The notes: a model not told the origin generated them from the letters alone. A stretch of 37,513 nucleotides of DNA from Candidatus Parabacteroides intestinigallinarum (GCA_019114945.1 DXEN01000013.1:1-37513); one strand, 5' to 3'. Positions 1-8,368 are shown, numbered from the stretch's first letter. Program-made: numbers and translations.

Positions 1-108
1 GGTAGTGTAAAATAAACTGTGTCACGCATTATTTCTCTCTATAAAACTCATCGGTCGGGGAACGGCCAGCGCCAAGGGGTGGGACCACCCGTCCCGACGA
101 GCGTAAAA

Positions 109-1323
109 TTACAATAATTTAAATCGCTCTCCAAACTTTATGGCTAATTGTTGCGAGATTGTAGCCCAGTTAGCCAGTGGCATGGTCCACTTCTTCCGTA
201 TATTGCGGTATGCAAGATAAACCAGTTTTTCAAGGGATGTATCCGATGGGAACACGCCCTTGTTCTTTGTTACCTTACGTATCTGTCTGTGATAACCTTC
301 AACTGTATTTGTGGTATATATAAGTTTACGTATTGCCGGAGTATATTGGAAGTATTCAGACAGCTTATCCCAGTTCTCCTGCCAGGATCTGATAACGATA
401 GGATACTGTTCACCCCATTTTTCATCCAGCCTGAGAAGTTCATTCTCTGCAGATTCTTTATTTACAGCCTGATAGACGCATTTTAAATCCTTAAGGAATT
501 CCTTCTGGTTTTTGGAGCCTACATACTTGATGGAATTACGTATCTGATGTACTATACAAAGCTGTACGGCTGTATTAGGGTAAACACTTTGAATGGCTTC
601 AGGAAAACCTTTCAAACCATCTATACAGGCTATGAGAATATCTTCAACTCCACGATTCTGAAGATCTGTCAGGACACTAAGCCAGAAGTTAGCGCCTTCA
701 TTTTTAGATATATACATGCCAAGAAGCTCTTTATGCCCATCCCTGTTAATACCCAACACATTATAGATTGCACGGGATACTGCACAACCGCGTTCATCTG
801 TCACTTTATAGTGAATGGCATCCATCCAGACTATTGGATAAACCGAATCCAACATACGGGATTTCCATGCCTTTATTTCCGGAAGTACACGGTCGGTGAT
901 GGCACTGATTGTATCAGCTGAGACACGATTACCAAGGTTTTCTTCCATCCAGTCACTGATTTCCCTTGTGCTGTTTCCCAAAGCATAAAGACCTATTATA
1001 CGGTCGGCAACTCCTTCAGCAAGAATTGTCTCACGTTTCTTTATAAACTGAGGTTCAAAACTTGAATTACGGTCACGAGGGGTAGAAACCGTGACCTCAC
1101 CCAATGGAGTCTGCACCTGCTTCTGCATCTTACCATTACGGCGATTACCCAATTGACGTTCTGCATCGGTAAGATGGGCGTCCATCTCACCTTCCAAGGC
1201 TGCATTAAGGATACTTTCCAATAAAGGAGCAAATGCACCATCTTTACCCAACAAAGGCTTACCGGCTTTTAGCTGTTCAATTGCCTTGTTCTTGATACTC
1301 TCAAAATCAAATTCTTCTTTCAT
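109..1323 (-). CDS. IS256-family (mutator-type) transposase
   Basis: This is a DDE transposase of about 404 residues, the usual length for the family. I start it at the ATG at 1323 (MKEEFDFESIKNKAIEQL) and not at the GTG at 1371, because the longer version would translate through the terminal repeat and a strong hairpin. The catalytic triad appears as D168 in VWMDAIHYK, D235 in ACIDGLKGF and E342 in TNTVEGYHRQ, the last being the family signature around the Glu. The conserved IVHQIRNS stretch follows the second Asp, as is typical of IS256 members. The frame is intact and should be functional. Its leader holds a terminator-like hairpin (1326-1376) that would limit read-through transcription from the flanking chromosome. 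Confidence 0.95.
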   Translation of the reverse strand: MKEEFDFESIKNKAIEQLKAGKPLLGKDGAFAPLLESILNAALEGEMDAHLTDAERQLGNRRNGKMQKQVQTPLGEVTVSTPRDRNSSFEPQFIKKRETILAEGVADRIIGLYALGNSTREISDWMEENLGNRVSADTISAITDRVLPEIKAWKSRMLDSVYPIVWMDAIHYKVTDERGCAVSRAIYNVLGINRDGHKELLGMYISKNEGANFWLSVLTDLQNRGVEDILIACIDGLKGFPEAIQSVYPNTAVQLCIVHQIRNSIKYVGSKNQKEFLKDLKCVYQAVNKESAENELLRLDEKWGEQYPIVIRSWQENWDKLSEYFQYTPAIRKLIYTTNTVEGYHRQIRKVTKNKGVFPSDTSLEKLVYLAYRNIRKKWTMPLANWATISQQLAIKFGERFKLL

Positions 1324-1325
1324 AC

Positions 1326-1376
1326 AAAAAAACTGTGTTAGCAAAGTTAATATTTTATTCTTTGCTGACACAGTTT
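1326..1376 (-). terminator. Terminator-like hairpin in the transposase leader
   Basis: On the minus strand a 17-nt arm (1376-1360) and its complement (1346-1330) pair with one mismatch around a 13-nt loop. The second arm runs into seven T residues (1332-1326), three bases before the transposase ATG. This has the form of an intrinsic terminator. The outer arm overlaps the terminal inverted repeat. The likely role is to stop transcription entering the element from outside, a known theme for IS elements. The assignment rests on sequence form only. Confidence 0.6.
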
Positions 1377-1384
1377 AATTTACA

Positions 1385-1877
1385 TCCTCGAGATTATTTA
1401 CAAGAGGATACGGATGGCGATTTTAACGTCTCGTATCCAAAGGCGGATTGTTTGCTGGATTCCGCTTATGATTTGTTTAAGAACGCGATTGAGTATTTTC
1501 GTTCTCATCACGCATTATTAGACCGATCGTTGCTTTATGTGTTGATCGCGCATTCGCACCGTAATAGCAGCGAGGTTAATGTTAAAGGGTTGGTTGATCA
1601 TTTATTCGAACGCGCGGGCGTTTGCCTTCGGTTGAATCCGGATGAAGTCGGCCGGGGAGAACCGGGGGACTATCATTTCTCGGAAGAAATAATCGTTTAC
1701 CCGAAACCCGACCCGTCGGATGGGATGCAAAGTGATCATTTGTCGTTACTCAAACGAGTGTGCGATGAACTTCATCCGAATTGGACTTGGATAGAAAGCG
1801 AGAACCGTGATGAGCTCACGATTATTAAAGCTCGGGGATTGTTCTCCATCCGTCACTTGCGAGAAGTGTATTATTAA
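1385..1877 (+). pseudogene. 3' remnant of an unrecognised protein, truncated by the IS
   Basis: An open frame enters from inside the IS end and continues for about 164 codons to a TAA at 1875-1877. The residues before 1385 come from the IS repeat, so the native N-terminus is missing and probably lies to the left of the window. The remaining protein is acidic to neutral, with no signal peptide or membrane segment. It includes YVLIAHSHRNSSEVNVKG, EEIIVYPKPDPSD and HPNWTWIESENRDELTI. I do not recognise the family. Codon use is more A/T-rich than in the neighbouring lepA, which may indicate acquired DNA. An inverted copy of the following 22-bp repeat forms a terminator-like hairpin 67 bases after the stop. 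Confidence 0.5.
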
Positions 1878-1880
1878 AGA

Positions 1881-1980
1881 TACGTGCGTGGACAAAGACA
1901 CATACGTGCGTTGGCATTTTAACATACGTGCGTGGACGAAGGCACATACGTGCGTTGGGCATCGCACGTATGTGTCTTTT
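1881..1980. repeat. 22-bp-pitch palindromic repeat array 1
   Basis: The octamer TACGTGCG starts at 1881, 1903, 1925 and 1947, exactly 22 bp apart each time. Three of the four copies are preceded by CACA or AACA, giving a core like CACATACGTGCGT. The bases between cores vary. A fifth copy in reverse orientation (CGCACGTATGTG, 1963-1974) pairs with copy four to make an 11-bp stem followed by GTCTTTTT, which could terminate plus-strand transcription. The array fills the gap between the converging ends of the truncated gene and lepA. The same core, inverted, makes up the array at 19907-20034. Confidence 0.85.
1944..1980 (+). terminator. Intrinsic terminator made from two array units
   Basis: ACATACGTGCG (1944-1954) and CGCACGTATGT (1963-1973) form a perfect 11-bp stem with an 8-base loop, followed by GTCTTTTT. 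It follows the truncated plus-strand gene and faces the 3' end of lepA. Confidence 0.6.
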
Positions 1981-1989
1981 TAAAGAATA

Positions 1990-3777
1990 TCAATCCAGCT
2001 TCAAGACGGCGAGGAAGGCCTTCTGCGGCACCTCCACCGTGCCGATTTGCTTCATGCGCTTCTTGCCCTCCTTCTGCTTCTCCAGCAGCTTGCGCTTACG
2101 CGAGATATCGCCGCCGTAGCACTTGGCGGTCACGTCCTTGCGGACGGCCTTGACCGTCTCGCGGGCGATAATCTTCGAGCCGATGGCCGCCTGGATCGCG
2201 ATGTCGAACTGCTGGCGAGGAATCAACTCTTTCAACTTCTCGCACATCCGACGGCCGAAGGGTACGCTGTTGTCGATATGCGTCAAGGTGGACAGCGCGT
2301 CGACCGGCTCGCCATTCAGCAGGATGTCGAGCTTCACCAAGCGGCTCGGGCGGAAATCGTGCAAGTGGTAATCGAACGAGGCGTAGCCCTTTGAGATGCT
2401 CTTCAGCTTGTCGTAGAAATCGATCACGATCTCGCCCAGCGGCAGGTCGTAATAAATCTCCACCCGGTCGCCCGATATGTATTCCTGCTTGATGAGCACA
2501 CCGCGTTTGCCGAGGCAAAGCGTCATGATGGGACCGATAAAAGCCGTGTTCGTGATGACCGACGCACGGATGAAAGGCTCGTCGATGTGGTCGATAAGGG
2601 TGGGGTCGGGCAGGCTGCCCGGGTTGTGCACCTCTATCTCCTCCCCTTTCTTCGTATGGACGATGTAGGACACGTTCGGGACGGTCGTGATGACGTCCAT
2701 GTTGAACTCGCGGTCGAGCCGCTCCTGCACGATTTCCATGTGCAGCAGCCCCAGGAAGCCGCACCGGAAGCCAAAGCCCAGCGCCGCCGAGCTTTCCGGC
2801 TGGAAGGTGAGCGAGGCGTCGTTCAGCTGCAACTTCTCCAGCGAGGCGCGCAGGTTCTCGAAGTTCTCGTTGTCGATGGGATAGACACCGGCGAACACCA
2901 TCGGCTTCACCTCCTCGAAACCGGCGATGGCCTCCTCGGCGGGACGCGCCACGTGCGTGATGGTATCGCCCACGCGCACCTCCTTCGAGGTCTTGATGCC
3001 GGAGATGATATAGCCCACGTCGCCCGTGCGAATCTCGTCGCGCGGCGACATATCCAGCTTCAGCACGCCCACCTCGTCGGCATCGTATTCCTTGCCCGTA
3101 TTGATGAATTTCACGCGGTCGCCCTTACGGAGCACGCCGTTCACCACCTTGTAATAAGCGATGATGCCCCGGAAGGAGTTGAACACGGAGTCGAATATCA
3201 AGCATTGCAGCGGAGCCTCCGGGTCGCCCGACGGGGCGGGCACCTTCTCCACGATGGCGTCGAGGAGGGCCATCACGCCCTCGCCCGTCTTGCCGCTGGC
3301 CCGCAGGATATCCCCGCGCGGACAGCCTAATAGCTCCACGATCTGGTCCTCTACCTCCTCGGGGCGGGCGCTCGGCAGGTCTATCTTATTCAGCACCGGG
3401 ATAATCTCCAGGTCGTTCTCGATGGCCATGTAGAGGTTCGAGATGGTCTGCGCCTGGATGCCCTGCGAGGCGTCCACGATGAGCAGCGCCCCCTCGCACG
3501 CCGCGATGGAGCGCGACACCTCGTACGAGAAGTCGACGTGCCCCGGCGTGTCGATGAGGTTCAGGATGTACTCCTCCCCCTTGTAGGTATAATTCATCTG
3601 GATGGCGTGGCTCTTGATGGTGATGCCCCGCTCGCGCTCCAAATCCATATCGTCGAGCAACTGGTCCTGCATATCCTTGGCCTCCACCGTCTTCGTGTAC
3701 TCCAGCAGGCGGTCGGCCAAGGTGCTTTTCCCGTGGTCGATATGGGCGATAATACAGAAATTGCGAATATTCTTCAT
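1990..3777 (-). CDS. lepA: Elongation factor 4 (LepA) GTPase
   Basis: LepA is a ribosome-associated translational GTPase that can back-translocate or remodel stalled ribosomes. The 595-residue length is normal for the family. The G domain shows G1 AHIDHGKST (residues 11-19), the G2 region [10 protein letters not shown]3 DTPGH (76-80) and G4 NKID (130-133). Domains III and V follow. The LepA-specific C-terminal domain is recognisable near the end ([29 protein letters not shown]). The ATG at 3777 is the natural start. A promoter -7 element (TATCTTCG, 3828-3821) lies 43 bases upstream. Array 1 begins just downstream of the stop. The gene stands alone, with its own promoter and the repeat element at 3851-3998 between it and the lipoprotein gene. 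Confidence 0.98.
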   Translation of the reverse strand: MKNIRNFCIIAHIDHGKSTLADRLLEYTKTVEAKDMQDQLLDDMDLERERGITIKSHAIQMNYTYKGEEYILNLIDTPGHVDFSYEVSRSIAACEGALLIVDASQGIQAQTISNLYMAIENDLEIIPVLNKIDLPSARPEEVEDQIVELLGCPRGDILRASGKTGEGVMALLDAIVEKVPAPSGDPEAPLQCLIFDSVFNSFRGIIAYYKVVNGVLRKGDRVKFINTGKEYDADEVGVLKLDMSPRDEIRTGDVGYIISGIKTSKEVRVGDTITHVARPAEEAIAGFEEVKPMVFAGVYPIDNENFENLRASLEKLQLNDASLTFQPESSAALGFGFRCGFLGLLHMEIVQERLDREFNMDVITTVPNVSYIVHTKKGEEIEVHNPGSLPDPTLIDHIDEPFIRASVITNTAFIGPIMTLCLGKRGVLIKQEYISGDRVEIYYDLPLGEIVIDFYDKLKSISKGYASFDYHLHDFRPSRLVKLDILLNGEPVDALSTLTHIDNSVPFGRRMCEKLKELIPRQQFDIAIQAAIGSKIIARETVKAVRKDVTAKCYGGDISRKRKLLEKQKEGKKRMKQIGTVEVPQKAFLAVLKLD

Positions 3778-3820
3778 CTATCTAACAATAATCATGTAAA
3801 AACAAGGTGTAAATCTTTCG

Positions 3821-3828
3821 CGAAGATA
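3821..3828 (-). promoter_or_regulatory. lepA promoter, -7 element
   Basis: On the minus strand the sequence reads TATCTTCG, matching the Bacteroidetes -7 form TAnnTTTG with TTCG, a variant seen repeatedly in this window. No TTTG is visible at the expected -33 distance. A T-run belonging to the end of the adjacent repeat element lies there instead. Confidence 0.55.
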
Positions 3829-3850
3829 ACGTTTTTCCGCCATAAAAAAA

Positions 3851-3998
3851 GGGGTGTGCCTAAATCAGGTATTGGCACGCAGATGACGCAGACGAGCGCA
3901 GATTTACGCGGACTTATTTAATTATAAATCAATAAAAGAATCCGCGTTCATCTGCCCTATCCGTGTTATCCGCGTGCCTTTCCGCTATTTGACACACT
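3851..3998. repeat. Interspersed nested-hairpin repeat, copy A (long form)
   Basis: The outer arms are GGGGTGTG near 3851 and TTTGACACACTCT near 3988-4000. Just inside is the signature AGGTATTGGCACGCAGATGACGCAGA, whose last part pairs with a CGCGTGC-type arm near 3970. A central A/T-rich segment (TTATTTAATTATAAATCAAT) is shared with copy C at 10399-10545. The copy lies 3' of the thioredoxin-fold lipoprotein gene. Read on the minus strand it ends in ACACCCC followed by seven T residues, so it can serve as that gene's terminator. Confidence 0.8.
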
Positions 3999-4027
3999 CT
4001 CTCCTATCGGCTAAAGAGCGGGCGAAA

Positions 4028-5014
4028 CTACTTTAAATGCTCCTCCAGCGTCTCCCAGAGCTTCTCGCCGGTCACGTTCCGCGCGATTATCACGCCCTCC
4101 GGGTCGAGCAGCACGTTGGCGGGGATGCCTCGCACGCCATAGAGGGCGGGAATCTCCGAGTCCCAATACTTCAGGTCGGACACGTGCGTCCACGTCAGGT
4201 GGTCGGCCTGGATGGCCTTCAGCCAGCGCGCCTTATCCTGGTCCAAGGAGATGCCAAGAATCGTGAAGTTCTTGTCCTTATACGCCTGGAAAGCCTTCAC
4301 CACGTTAGGGTTCTCGCGGCGGCAAGGCGGGCACCACGAGGCCCAGAAGTCCAGCAGCACGTACTTGCCCCGGAACGAGGAGAGGGCGACCGTCACGCCC
4401 GCCGTGTCCGGCAGGGAGAAGTCCGGCGCCACCTGGCCGATTTGCACGCGCTCCAGCTTGCCGATGATGCCGTCGAGGTCCTTCACGTACGGACAATCGG
4501 CCAGCGTCGGCGAGAGCTTCGCGCGGGTGACCTTCAGCCCGTCCAGCGGCAACTGGTAGGTGAAGTAGCGGTAGAGGTAGAACGCCGCCGCCGGCGAGTC
4601 CGGATACTTCGTCACGAGGCTATCGATATCGTAGCCTTCCTCGAACACCTTCTCGGCGTTCGACTGGAACACGTCGTTCACCGGCGAGCCTTGCGCCTCC
4701 GCTATCTCCCCGTCCTCGTTGAGCCTGACGCTCATCCGCGCGTTCTCCACGAACAGTTGCGCCGGGCTCCGCATCTCCTCGGTGGCGAGGCCGAACAGCA
4801 AGGGCTGGTCCACCGCGCCCTCGAAAGTGAACTTACCGCCTCGCACCTCCGCGGAGTCCACGTCGAAGAACATCTTGTTGCGGAACGCCTTCAGGTAAAT
4901 CTTCCCCTCGGCCATACCGTCCACCACGCCATTTATCACATATCCCTTGGGCGCCTCCTGGCAACCCATCAGCGTCAGCGCGCCGGCCAACGCCCACATA
5001 CAAAAACCTTTCAT
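4028..5014 (-). CDS. TlpA-like thiol:disulfide lipoprotein with DUF4369-type N-terminus
   Basis: This is a predicted periplasm-facing lipoprotein of 328 residues that probably reduces or exchanges protein disulfides. I start it at the ATG at 5014 because this gives a short lipoprotein signal, MKGFCMWALAGALTLMGC, with the lipidated Cys at residue 18. The ATG at 5026 would only add MYSD. An N-terminal beta-rich region (about 25-125) resembles the DUF4369 domain often fused to such proteins in Bacteroidetes. The C-terminal AhpC/TSA-TlpA thioredoxin fold begins near residue 190 (IGQVAPDFSLPDTAG). Its active site is WCPPC with C228 and C231, and a likely cis-proline lies in RGIPANVLLDPEG. The substrate cannot be told from sequence. 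The gene is not clearly in an operon with lepA, since a terminator-like repeat separates them. Confidence 0.92.
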   Translation of the reverse strand: MKGFCMWALAGALTLMGCQEAPKGYVINGVVDGMAEGKIYLKAFRNKMFFDVDSAEVRGGKFTFEGAVDQPLLFGLATEEMRSPAQLFVENARMSVRLNEDGEIAEAQGSPVNDVFQSNAEKVFEEGYDIDSLVTKYPDSPAAAFYLYRYFTYQLPLDGLKVTRAKLSPTLADCPYVKDLDGIIGKLERVQIGQVAPDFSLPDTAGVTVALSSFRGKYVLLDFWASWCPPCRRENPNVVKAFQAYKDKNFTILGISLDQDKARWLKAIQADHLTWTHVSDLKYWDSEIPALYGVRGIPANVLLDPEGVIIARNVTGEKLWETLEEHLK

Positions 5015-5056
5015 ATCGCTATACATTTATATTTATATTTATAATTATGGTTGTCA

Positions 5057-5833
5057 TCATTCAAGCCCCGGATGGCGATAGCGGCCTTTCCGCTCCGTCG
5101 CCTTCCCGTATTCGACGGCACGCGCCGGGCAGCGATGCACGCACGCCAGGCAGCGCACGCAGGCGTCGCCCCAGCGCGGACGGCCGTCGTCCGCCAAGGC
5201 GATATTCCCCGTGGGGCAGACCCGCGCGCACAGGCCGCACGACACGCAGGCGCCCGTCGCCCGGAACCTCGCGCCCCGCCCCATCAGGAAGCGGATGAAC
5301 AACGGGCGGACGAGGTACGTCTTCAGCCACGCCGCGGCGCCCCGCTCGTACAACGCGGCGGAGGGCCGCCCCTCCCGCACGCTCCGGATGATTTCGCCGA
5401 GCCTCCCCGGCGCAGCGCGCAACTTGGCGGCCGCCACCGCGTCGGCATCCACGTCGAAGCCCGGCAGCAGGATGTACGTGTTCGGCATCTGGATGGAAAA
5501 GGCGCCCGTGAGCGCTATGCCCCGCCGGGCCAAGGCCCGCCGCGCGAGCCGGTCGGCACGGCCGCAATCGTCGCCGCAGACGCAGACGAGGTACACCTCC
5601 TGCCCGTCGTAGCCCTCCAGCGTCAGCCGCCCGATGAAGCGCTCCGCCAACACGGCCGGTCCCCATGCGTGGACGGGGAAGACGAGGAAGACGCGCTCCG
5701 CCGCCCCGAGGCGGTACGTCGTCCGCCCCGCGCGCAGCGCCTCGGCGACGCTGACCTGCGTCCCGCCGAACTCGCGCGCCAGCTCCCTCGCCACCCACAG
5801 CGAGTTGCCCGTAGCCGAAAAGTAGAATATCAT
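5057..5833 (-). CDS. EFR1-type flavodoxin/ferredoxin fusion protein
   Basis: A 258-residue cytoplasmic electron-transfer protein. The N-terminus IFYFSATGNSLWVA is a flavodoxin-like FMN-binding loop. The C-terminal part carries two 4Fe-4S motifs, CVSCGLCARVCPTGN and CVRCLACVHRCPARA, each with the CxxCxxCxxxCP pattern of bacterial ferredoxins. This order matches the EFR1-type ferrodoxin family. I use the ATG at 5833 because the flavodoxin fold starts there and AGGATTAGGCG precedes it. A longer frame to 5878 adds residues with no family match. Its redox partners are unknown. The gene is extremely G/C-rich even compared with its neighbours, and it diverges from the DUF6078-like gene. Confidence 0.9.
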   Translation of the reverse strand: MIFYFSATGNSLWVARELAREFGGTQVSVAEALRAGRTTYRLGAAERVFLVFPVHAWGPAVLAERFIGRLTLEGYDGQEVYLVCVCGDDCGRADRLARRALARRGIALTGAFSIQMPNTYILLPGFDVDADAVAAAKLRAAPGRLGEIIRSVREGRPSAALYERGAAAWLKTYLVRPLFIRFLMGRGARFRATGACVSCGLCARVCPTGNIALADDGRPRWGDACVRCLACVHRCPARAVEYGKATERKGRYRHPGLE

Positions 5834-5900
5834 ACGCCTAATCCTTTTATAAACGCGAAAATAACCAGGAATCACCATTTCCGACGAATAATACGCGATT

Positions 5901-5935
5901 TATCTTTGCCTCATCCACACAAAAGCGTATCTTCG
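5901..5935 (+). promoter_or_regulatory. Tandem promoter -7 elements for the DUF6078-like gene
   Basis: TATCTTTG at 5901-5908 is a perfect Bacteroidetes -7 element. A second candidate, TATCTTCG, lies at 5928-5935. Both precede the ATG at 5967 and point at it. I see no clear TTTG at the -33 spacing for either. Confidence 0.6.
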
Positions 5936-5966
5936 TGGGACAAAGAATCAATAAACACCTGATTTT

Positions 5967-6398
5967 ATGCCTGAATGGAACATACCTTACGACTTCATGC
6001 TGTGCGAGAAAACGGACTGCCCGCGCGCGGCGGCGTGCCTACGCCACATCGCTTACATGCGGGAGCTGGAGACCGAGACCATCCTCCGCATCATCAACCC
6101 ACGAAAACTCCCCGCCGACGATAGCGGCGACTGCGCCTTTTTCAGGGACGCCACCCCCGTGACCTACGCGTTCGGGTTCAAGAAGATGCAGGGGCGGATG
6201 TTCCCCGCCCAATACGTCGCGTTCAAAAACATACTCATGGCCCGCTATGGGCGCAATCCTTTCTTCGAGCGCCGAAAAGGCGCCTTCCCGCTTTCCCCCA
6301 AGGAGCAAGCATGGATTAAACGGGCGGCGAGGCGAGCCGGCGCGGAAGCGGAATTCGAGTTCGACAGCTACGAGGAGCGATATCACTGGATGGATTGA
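5967..6398 (+). CDS. DUF6078-like small cytoplasmic protein
   Basis: A 143-residue protein of unknown function that I recognise as resembling the Bacteroidales family DUF6078. It has an N-terminal Cys cluster (CEKTDCPRAAACLRH) that could bind a metal, a further Cys in SGDCAFFRD, and a basic C-terminal half (FFERRKGAFPLSPKEQAW) ending in EERYHWMD. There is no signal peptide or membrane segment. The start is supported by two promoter-like -7 elements at 5901 and 5928. The gene is followed by the 22-bp palindromic array at 6439-6630, which occupies most of the gap to the M28 peptidase gene. The family name is a recollection, not a search result. Confidence 0.75.
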   Translation: MPEWNIPYDFMLCEKTDCPRAAACLRHIAYMRELETETILRIINPRKLPADDSGDCAFFRDATPVTYAFGFKKMQGRMFPAQYVAFKNILMARYGRNPFFERRKGAFPLSPKEQAWIKRAARRAGAEAEFEFDSYEERYHWMD

Positions 6399-6438
6399 TT
6401 TCCCGTCGAGGAGGAAGGGGCGCGCGGGCGGTCCGCCA

Positions 6439-6630
6439 CTCCTTCCAGTCCTCCGACGAGAGGACCACTGTCCTTCCCGCCAAGGACCGCTGTCCTCCCC
6501 GCCAAGGACAACTGTCCTCTCCGACAAGGACAATTATCCTCCCCGACAAGGATAATTATCCTCTCCGCCAAGGACAACTATCCTCCCCTACAAGGACAAC
6601 TATCCTCCCAGCGGAGAACCGCGGACAAGC
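6439..6630. repeat. 22-bp-pitch palindromic repeat array 2
   Basis: Seven copies of a 14-bp palindromic core like AGGACAACTGTCCT start at 6461, 6483, 6505, 6527, 6549, 6571 and 6593, always 22 bp apart, with 8-bp spacers of the type CYCCGMCA. The fifth copy (AGGATAATTATCCT) is a perfect palindrome. Degenerate copies flank the array: a right half around 6447-6452, and a decayed unit near 6615. Changes in one arm are partly matched in the other. The array lies between two plus-strand genes. Frames crossing it stay open only because 22 is not a multiple of three and the unit lacks stops in several phases, so they are not genes. Confidence 0.9.
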
Positions 6631-6756
6631 CGGCGACGGGCGAGCCACCCTCCCGGCAATCGTTATAAACGGAGATAGACTTGCCCCATTTCGACACGCC
6701 TTCCCGCTACAAACGATCCAATCATTTGGATAAACCCGAATTTATCCGCATCTTCG
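6631..6756 (+). promoter_or_regulatory. Upstream region and promoter of the M28 peptidase-fucosidase pair
   Basis: TTTG at 6725-6728 and CATCTTCG at 6749-6756 are 20 bp apart, a good Bacteroidetes promoter layout apart from C replacing the first T of the -7 element. The spacer contains a perfect dyad, GGATAAA (6728-6734) and TTTATCC (6741-6747), with 6 bp between the arms. This is the position expected for a repressor or activator site. The rest of the 404-bp gap after 6398 is the 22-bp array; nothing else stands out. Confidence 0.5.
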
Positions 6757-6802
6757 CGCTACAAGGAAATAATTCCTTCAAAAAAACTATATTCTATATA
6801 TC

Positions 6803-8368
6803 ATGAAGAAAAAAATACTATTCGCGTGCGCGGCGTTGGCCTGCGCTACCCTCTTACCCGTTCCCGCGTCCGCGCAGGACGCCGCCATCCGGAAAATCAT
6901 CGAGATGGGGCAGAACGACAATCAAGTGATGCATCAACTGGACATCCTGACCAACCGCTTCGGCGGGCGGCCGATAGGCTCCGACGCCTACGAGAACGCG
7001 GCGGAATGGATGAAGCGCGAGTTCGAGCGCTGGGGGCTGGAAGTACACATGGAAGAGGCGGGCACGCTGCCCGTGGGCTTCAACCGCGGCCCGTGGTTCG
7101 GCCGGATGCTGAGCGACAACGGGATGATACTCCACTTCGCCACCCCGTCGTACACCTCCGGCACGAAGGGCCTGCAGCGGGGGCACGTCGTCATGGAGCC
7201 CCGCAACGACGAGGAGTTCAAGAAGATAAAAGGCCTGCTGAAGGGCGCGTGGGTACTCGTATCGGGCACGAACACGGGCTGGCCCATCGGCACGCTGCTG
7301 GGCGACTCCGCCCGCGCGGAAATCAAGAAGCGTAACAACGAGACGCTCGCCAAGAATAACGAGGCGCGCCGCCGCGCCTGGACGACGGGCGAGAAGTACG
7401 AGCCGCTGCCCTACGAGGAGTCGCCCGGACTGTATTACAAGGAGATGTGCGAGGCCGGCGCATTAGGCTTCATCCAATCCTCGGCCGTGCCCATCCGGGC
7501 GCTCTACGACCGCAAGATGATGAACGACCCCGCCACCACGTTCGACAACCTGCCGGAGCTGCCGGACATCAAGCTCGACGAGCACCAATTCGCCATCATC
7601 AAGCGGATGGTAGAGGAGCGGCGCGTGTTCGAGCTGGAGTTCGACATCCGCAACCATTTCAAGCTCGGCCCGATTAAGTACCACAACGTAATCGCCTCCA
7701 TCAAGGGGACGAAATACCCGGACGAGTACGTCATCGTGAGCGGCCACCTCGACTCGTACGACGTGGCCACGGGCGGCATCGACTGCGGCACGGGCATCGG
7801 CCCGATGATGGAGGCCGCCCGCATGATAGCCCTCTCCGGCGCCAAGCCGAAACGGACCATCCTGTTCATCGCCTTCGCCGGCGAGGAGTTCGGCCTGCTG
7901 GGCGCCCAGGCGTGGGTGAAAGCGCATCCGGAGCGACTGCCGAAAATCGCCAACATGTTCAACCGCGACGGCGGACCGACGCCTCCCGTGGGCATCGCCG
8001 TGCCCGAGGCGATGTACGACGATTTCGTGAAAATCTGCGAGCCGATAAAACGAATCCGCCCGGACTACCCGTTCGAGGTGACGGTAGCCGAGCCGCGGCC
8101 GAAACCCACCAAGATGGGCGGCACCGACGCGTCGGTATTCGCCATTCAGGGCGTGCCCACCATCGGTTTCACCACCGAGGACTTCAAGGGCTACAACTTC
8201 GAGTACGGCGAGATATGGCACACGGAGCGCGACCTCTACACGAAGAACATCCCCGAGTACCAGGAGCAGACCGCCACGGTGACCGCCATCGTAGCCCTTG
8301 GCGTGGCGAACCTCGACAAGCAACTCTCGCGGGAAGGATTGTATAAGGAAGATTCACAAACCAAATAA
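6803..8368 (+). CDS. Secreted M28-family zinc aminopeptidase
   Basis: A 521-residue exported metallopeptidase. The signal peptide MKKKILFACAALACATLLP ends near PASAQ. The two-zinc site of family M28 is complete: H315 in GHLDSYD, D327 in GGIDCGTG, the catalytic E361 with the ligand E362 in AGEEFGLLGA, D389 in NRDGG and H473 in IWHTERDLY. Residues about 120-160 carry a PA-type inserted domain region (GLLKGAWVLVSGTNTG). It probably trims peptides in the periplasm or at the cell surface. Its stop codon TAA (8366-8368) touches the first possible ATG of the fucosidase, so the two genes form one transcript. Confidence 0.93.
   Translation: MKKKILFACAALACATLLPVPASAQDAAIRKIIEMGQNDNQVMHQLDILTNRFGGRPIGSDAYENAAEWMKREFERWGLEVHMEEAGTLPVGFNRGPWFGRMLSDNGMILHFATPSYTSGTKGLQRGHVVMEPRNDEEFKKIKGLLKGAWVLVSGTNTGWPIGTLLGDSARAEIKKRNNETLAKNNEARRRAWTTGEKYEPLPYEESPGLYYKEMCEAGALGFIQSSAVPIRALYDRKMMNDPATTFDNLPELPDIKLDEHQFAIIKRMVEERRVFELEFDIRNHFKLGPIKYHNVIASIKGTKYPDEYVIVSGHLDSYDVATGGIDCGTGIGPMMEAARMIALSGAKPKRTILFIAFAGEEFGLLGAQAWVKAHPERLPKIANMFNRDGGPTPPVGIAVPEAMYDDFVKICEPIKRIRPDYPFEVTVAEPRPKPTKMGGTDASVFAIQGVPTIGFTTEDFKGYNFEYGEIWHTERDLYTKNIPEYQEQTATVTAIVALGVANLDKQLSREGLYKEDSQTK

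Larger units (their letters stand above)
6..1384 (-). mobile_element. IS256-family insertion sequence
   Basis: The element is bounded by 19-bp terminal inverted repeats. The left one at 6-24 reads TGTAAAATAAACTGTGTCA. The right one at 1366-1384, read on the minus strand, is identical except for one A/T change. It holds a single transposase gene on the minus strand. The left end lies only five bases inside the window, so the 8-9 bp target duplication usual for IS256 elements cannot be tested. The outermost base on each side is therefore uncertain by a few bases. The sequence after 1384 encodes the remnant of another reading frame, so the element probably landed inside a gene. Confidence 0.88.

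Noticed and set aside
1-5. A target-site duplication for the IS256 element
   Set aside because: Only five bases precede the left repeat, and they do not match the bases after 1384; more left flank is needed.
6439-6630. The 22-bp arrays as plasmid iterons or a replication origin
   Set aside because: The spacing fits iterons, but no replication initiator gene or DnaA boxes are nearby and the surrounding genes are chromosomal housekeeping genes.
6247-6733. Several open frames crossing array 2 on both strands
   Set aside because: They stay open because the repeat unit lacks stops; they overlap real genes or repeats and have only low-complexity repeat peptides.
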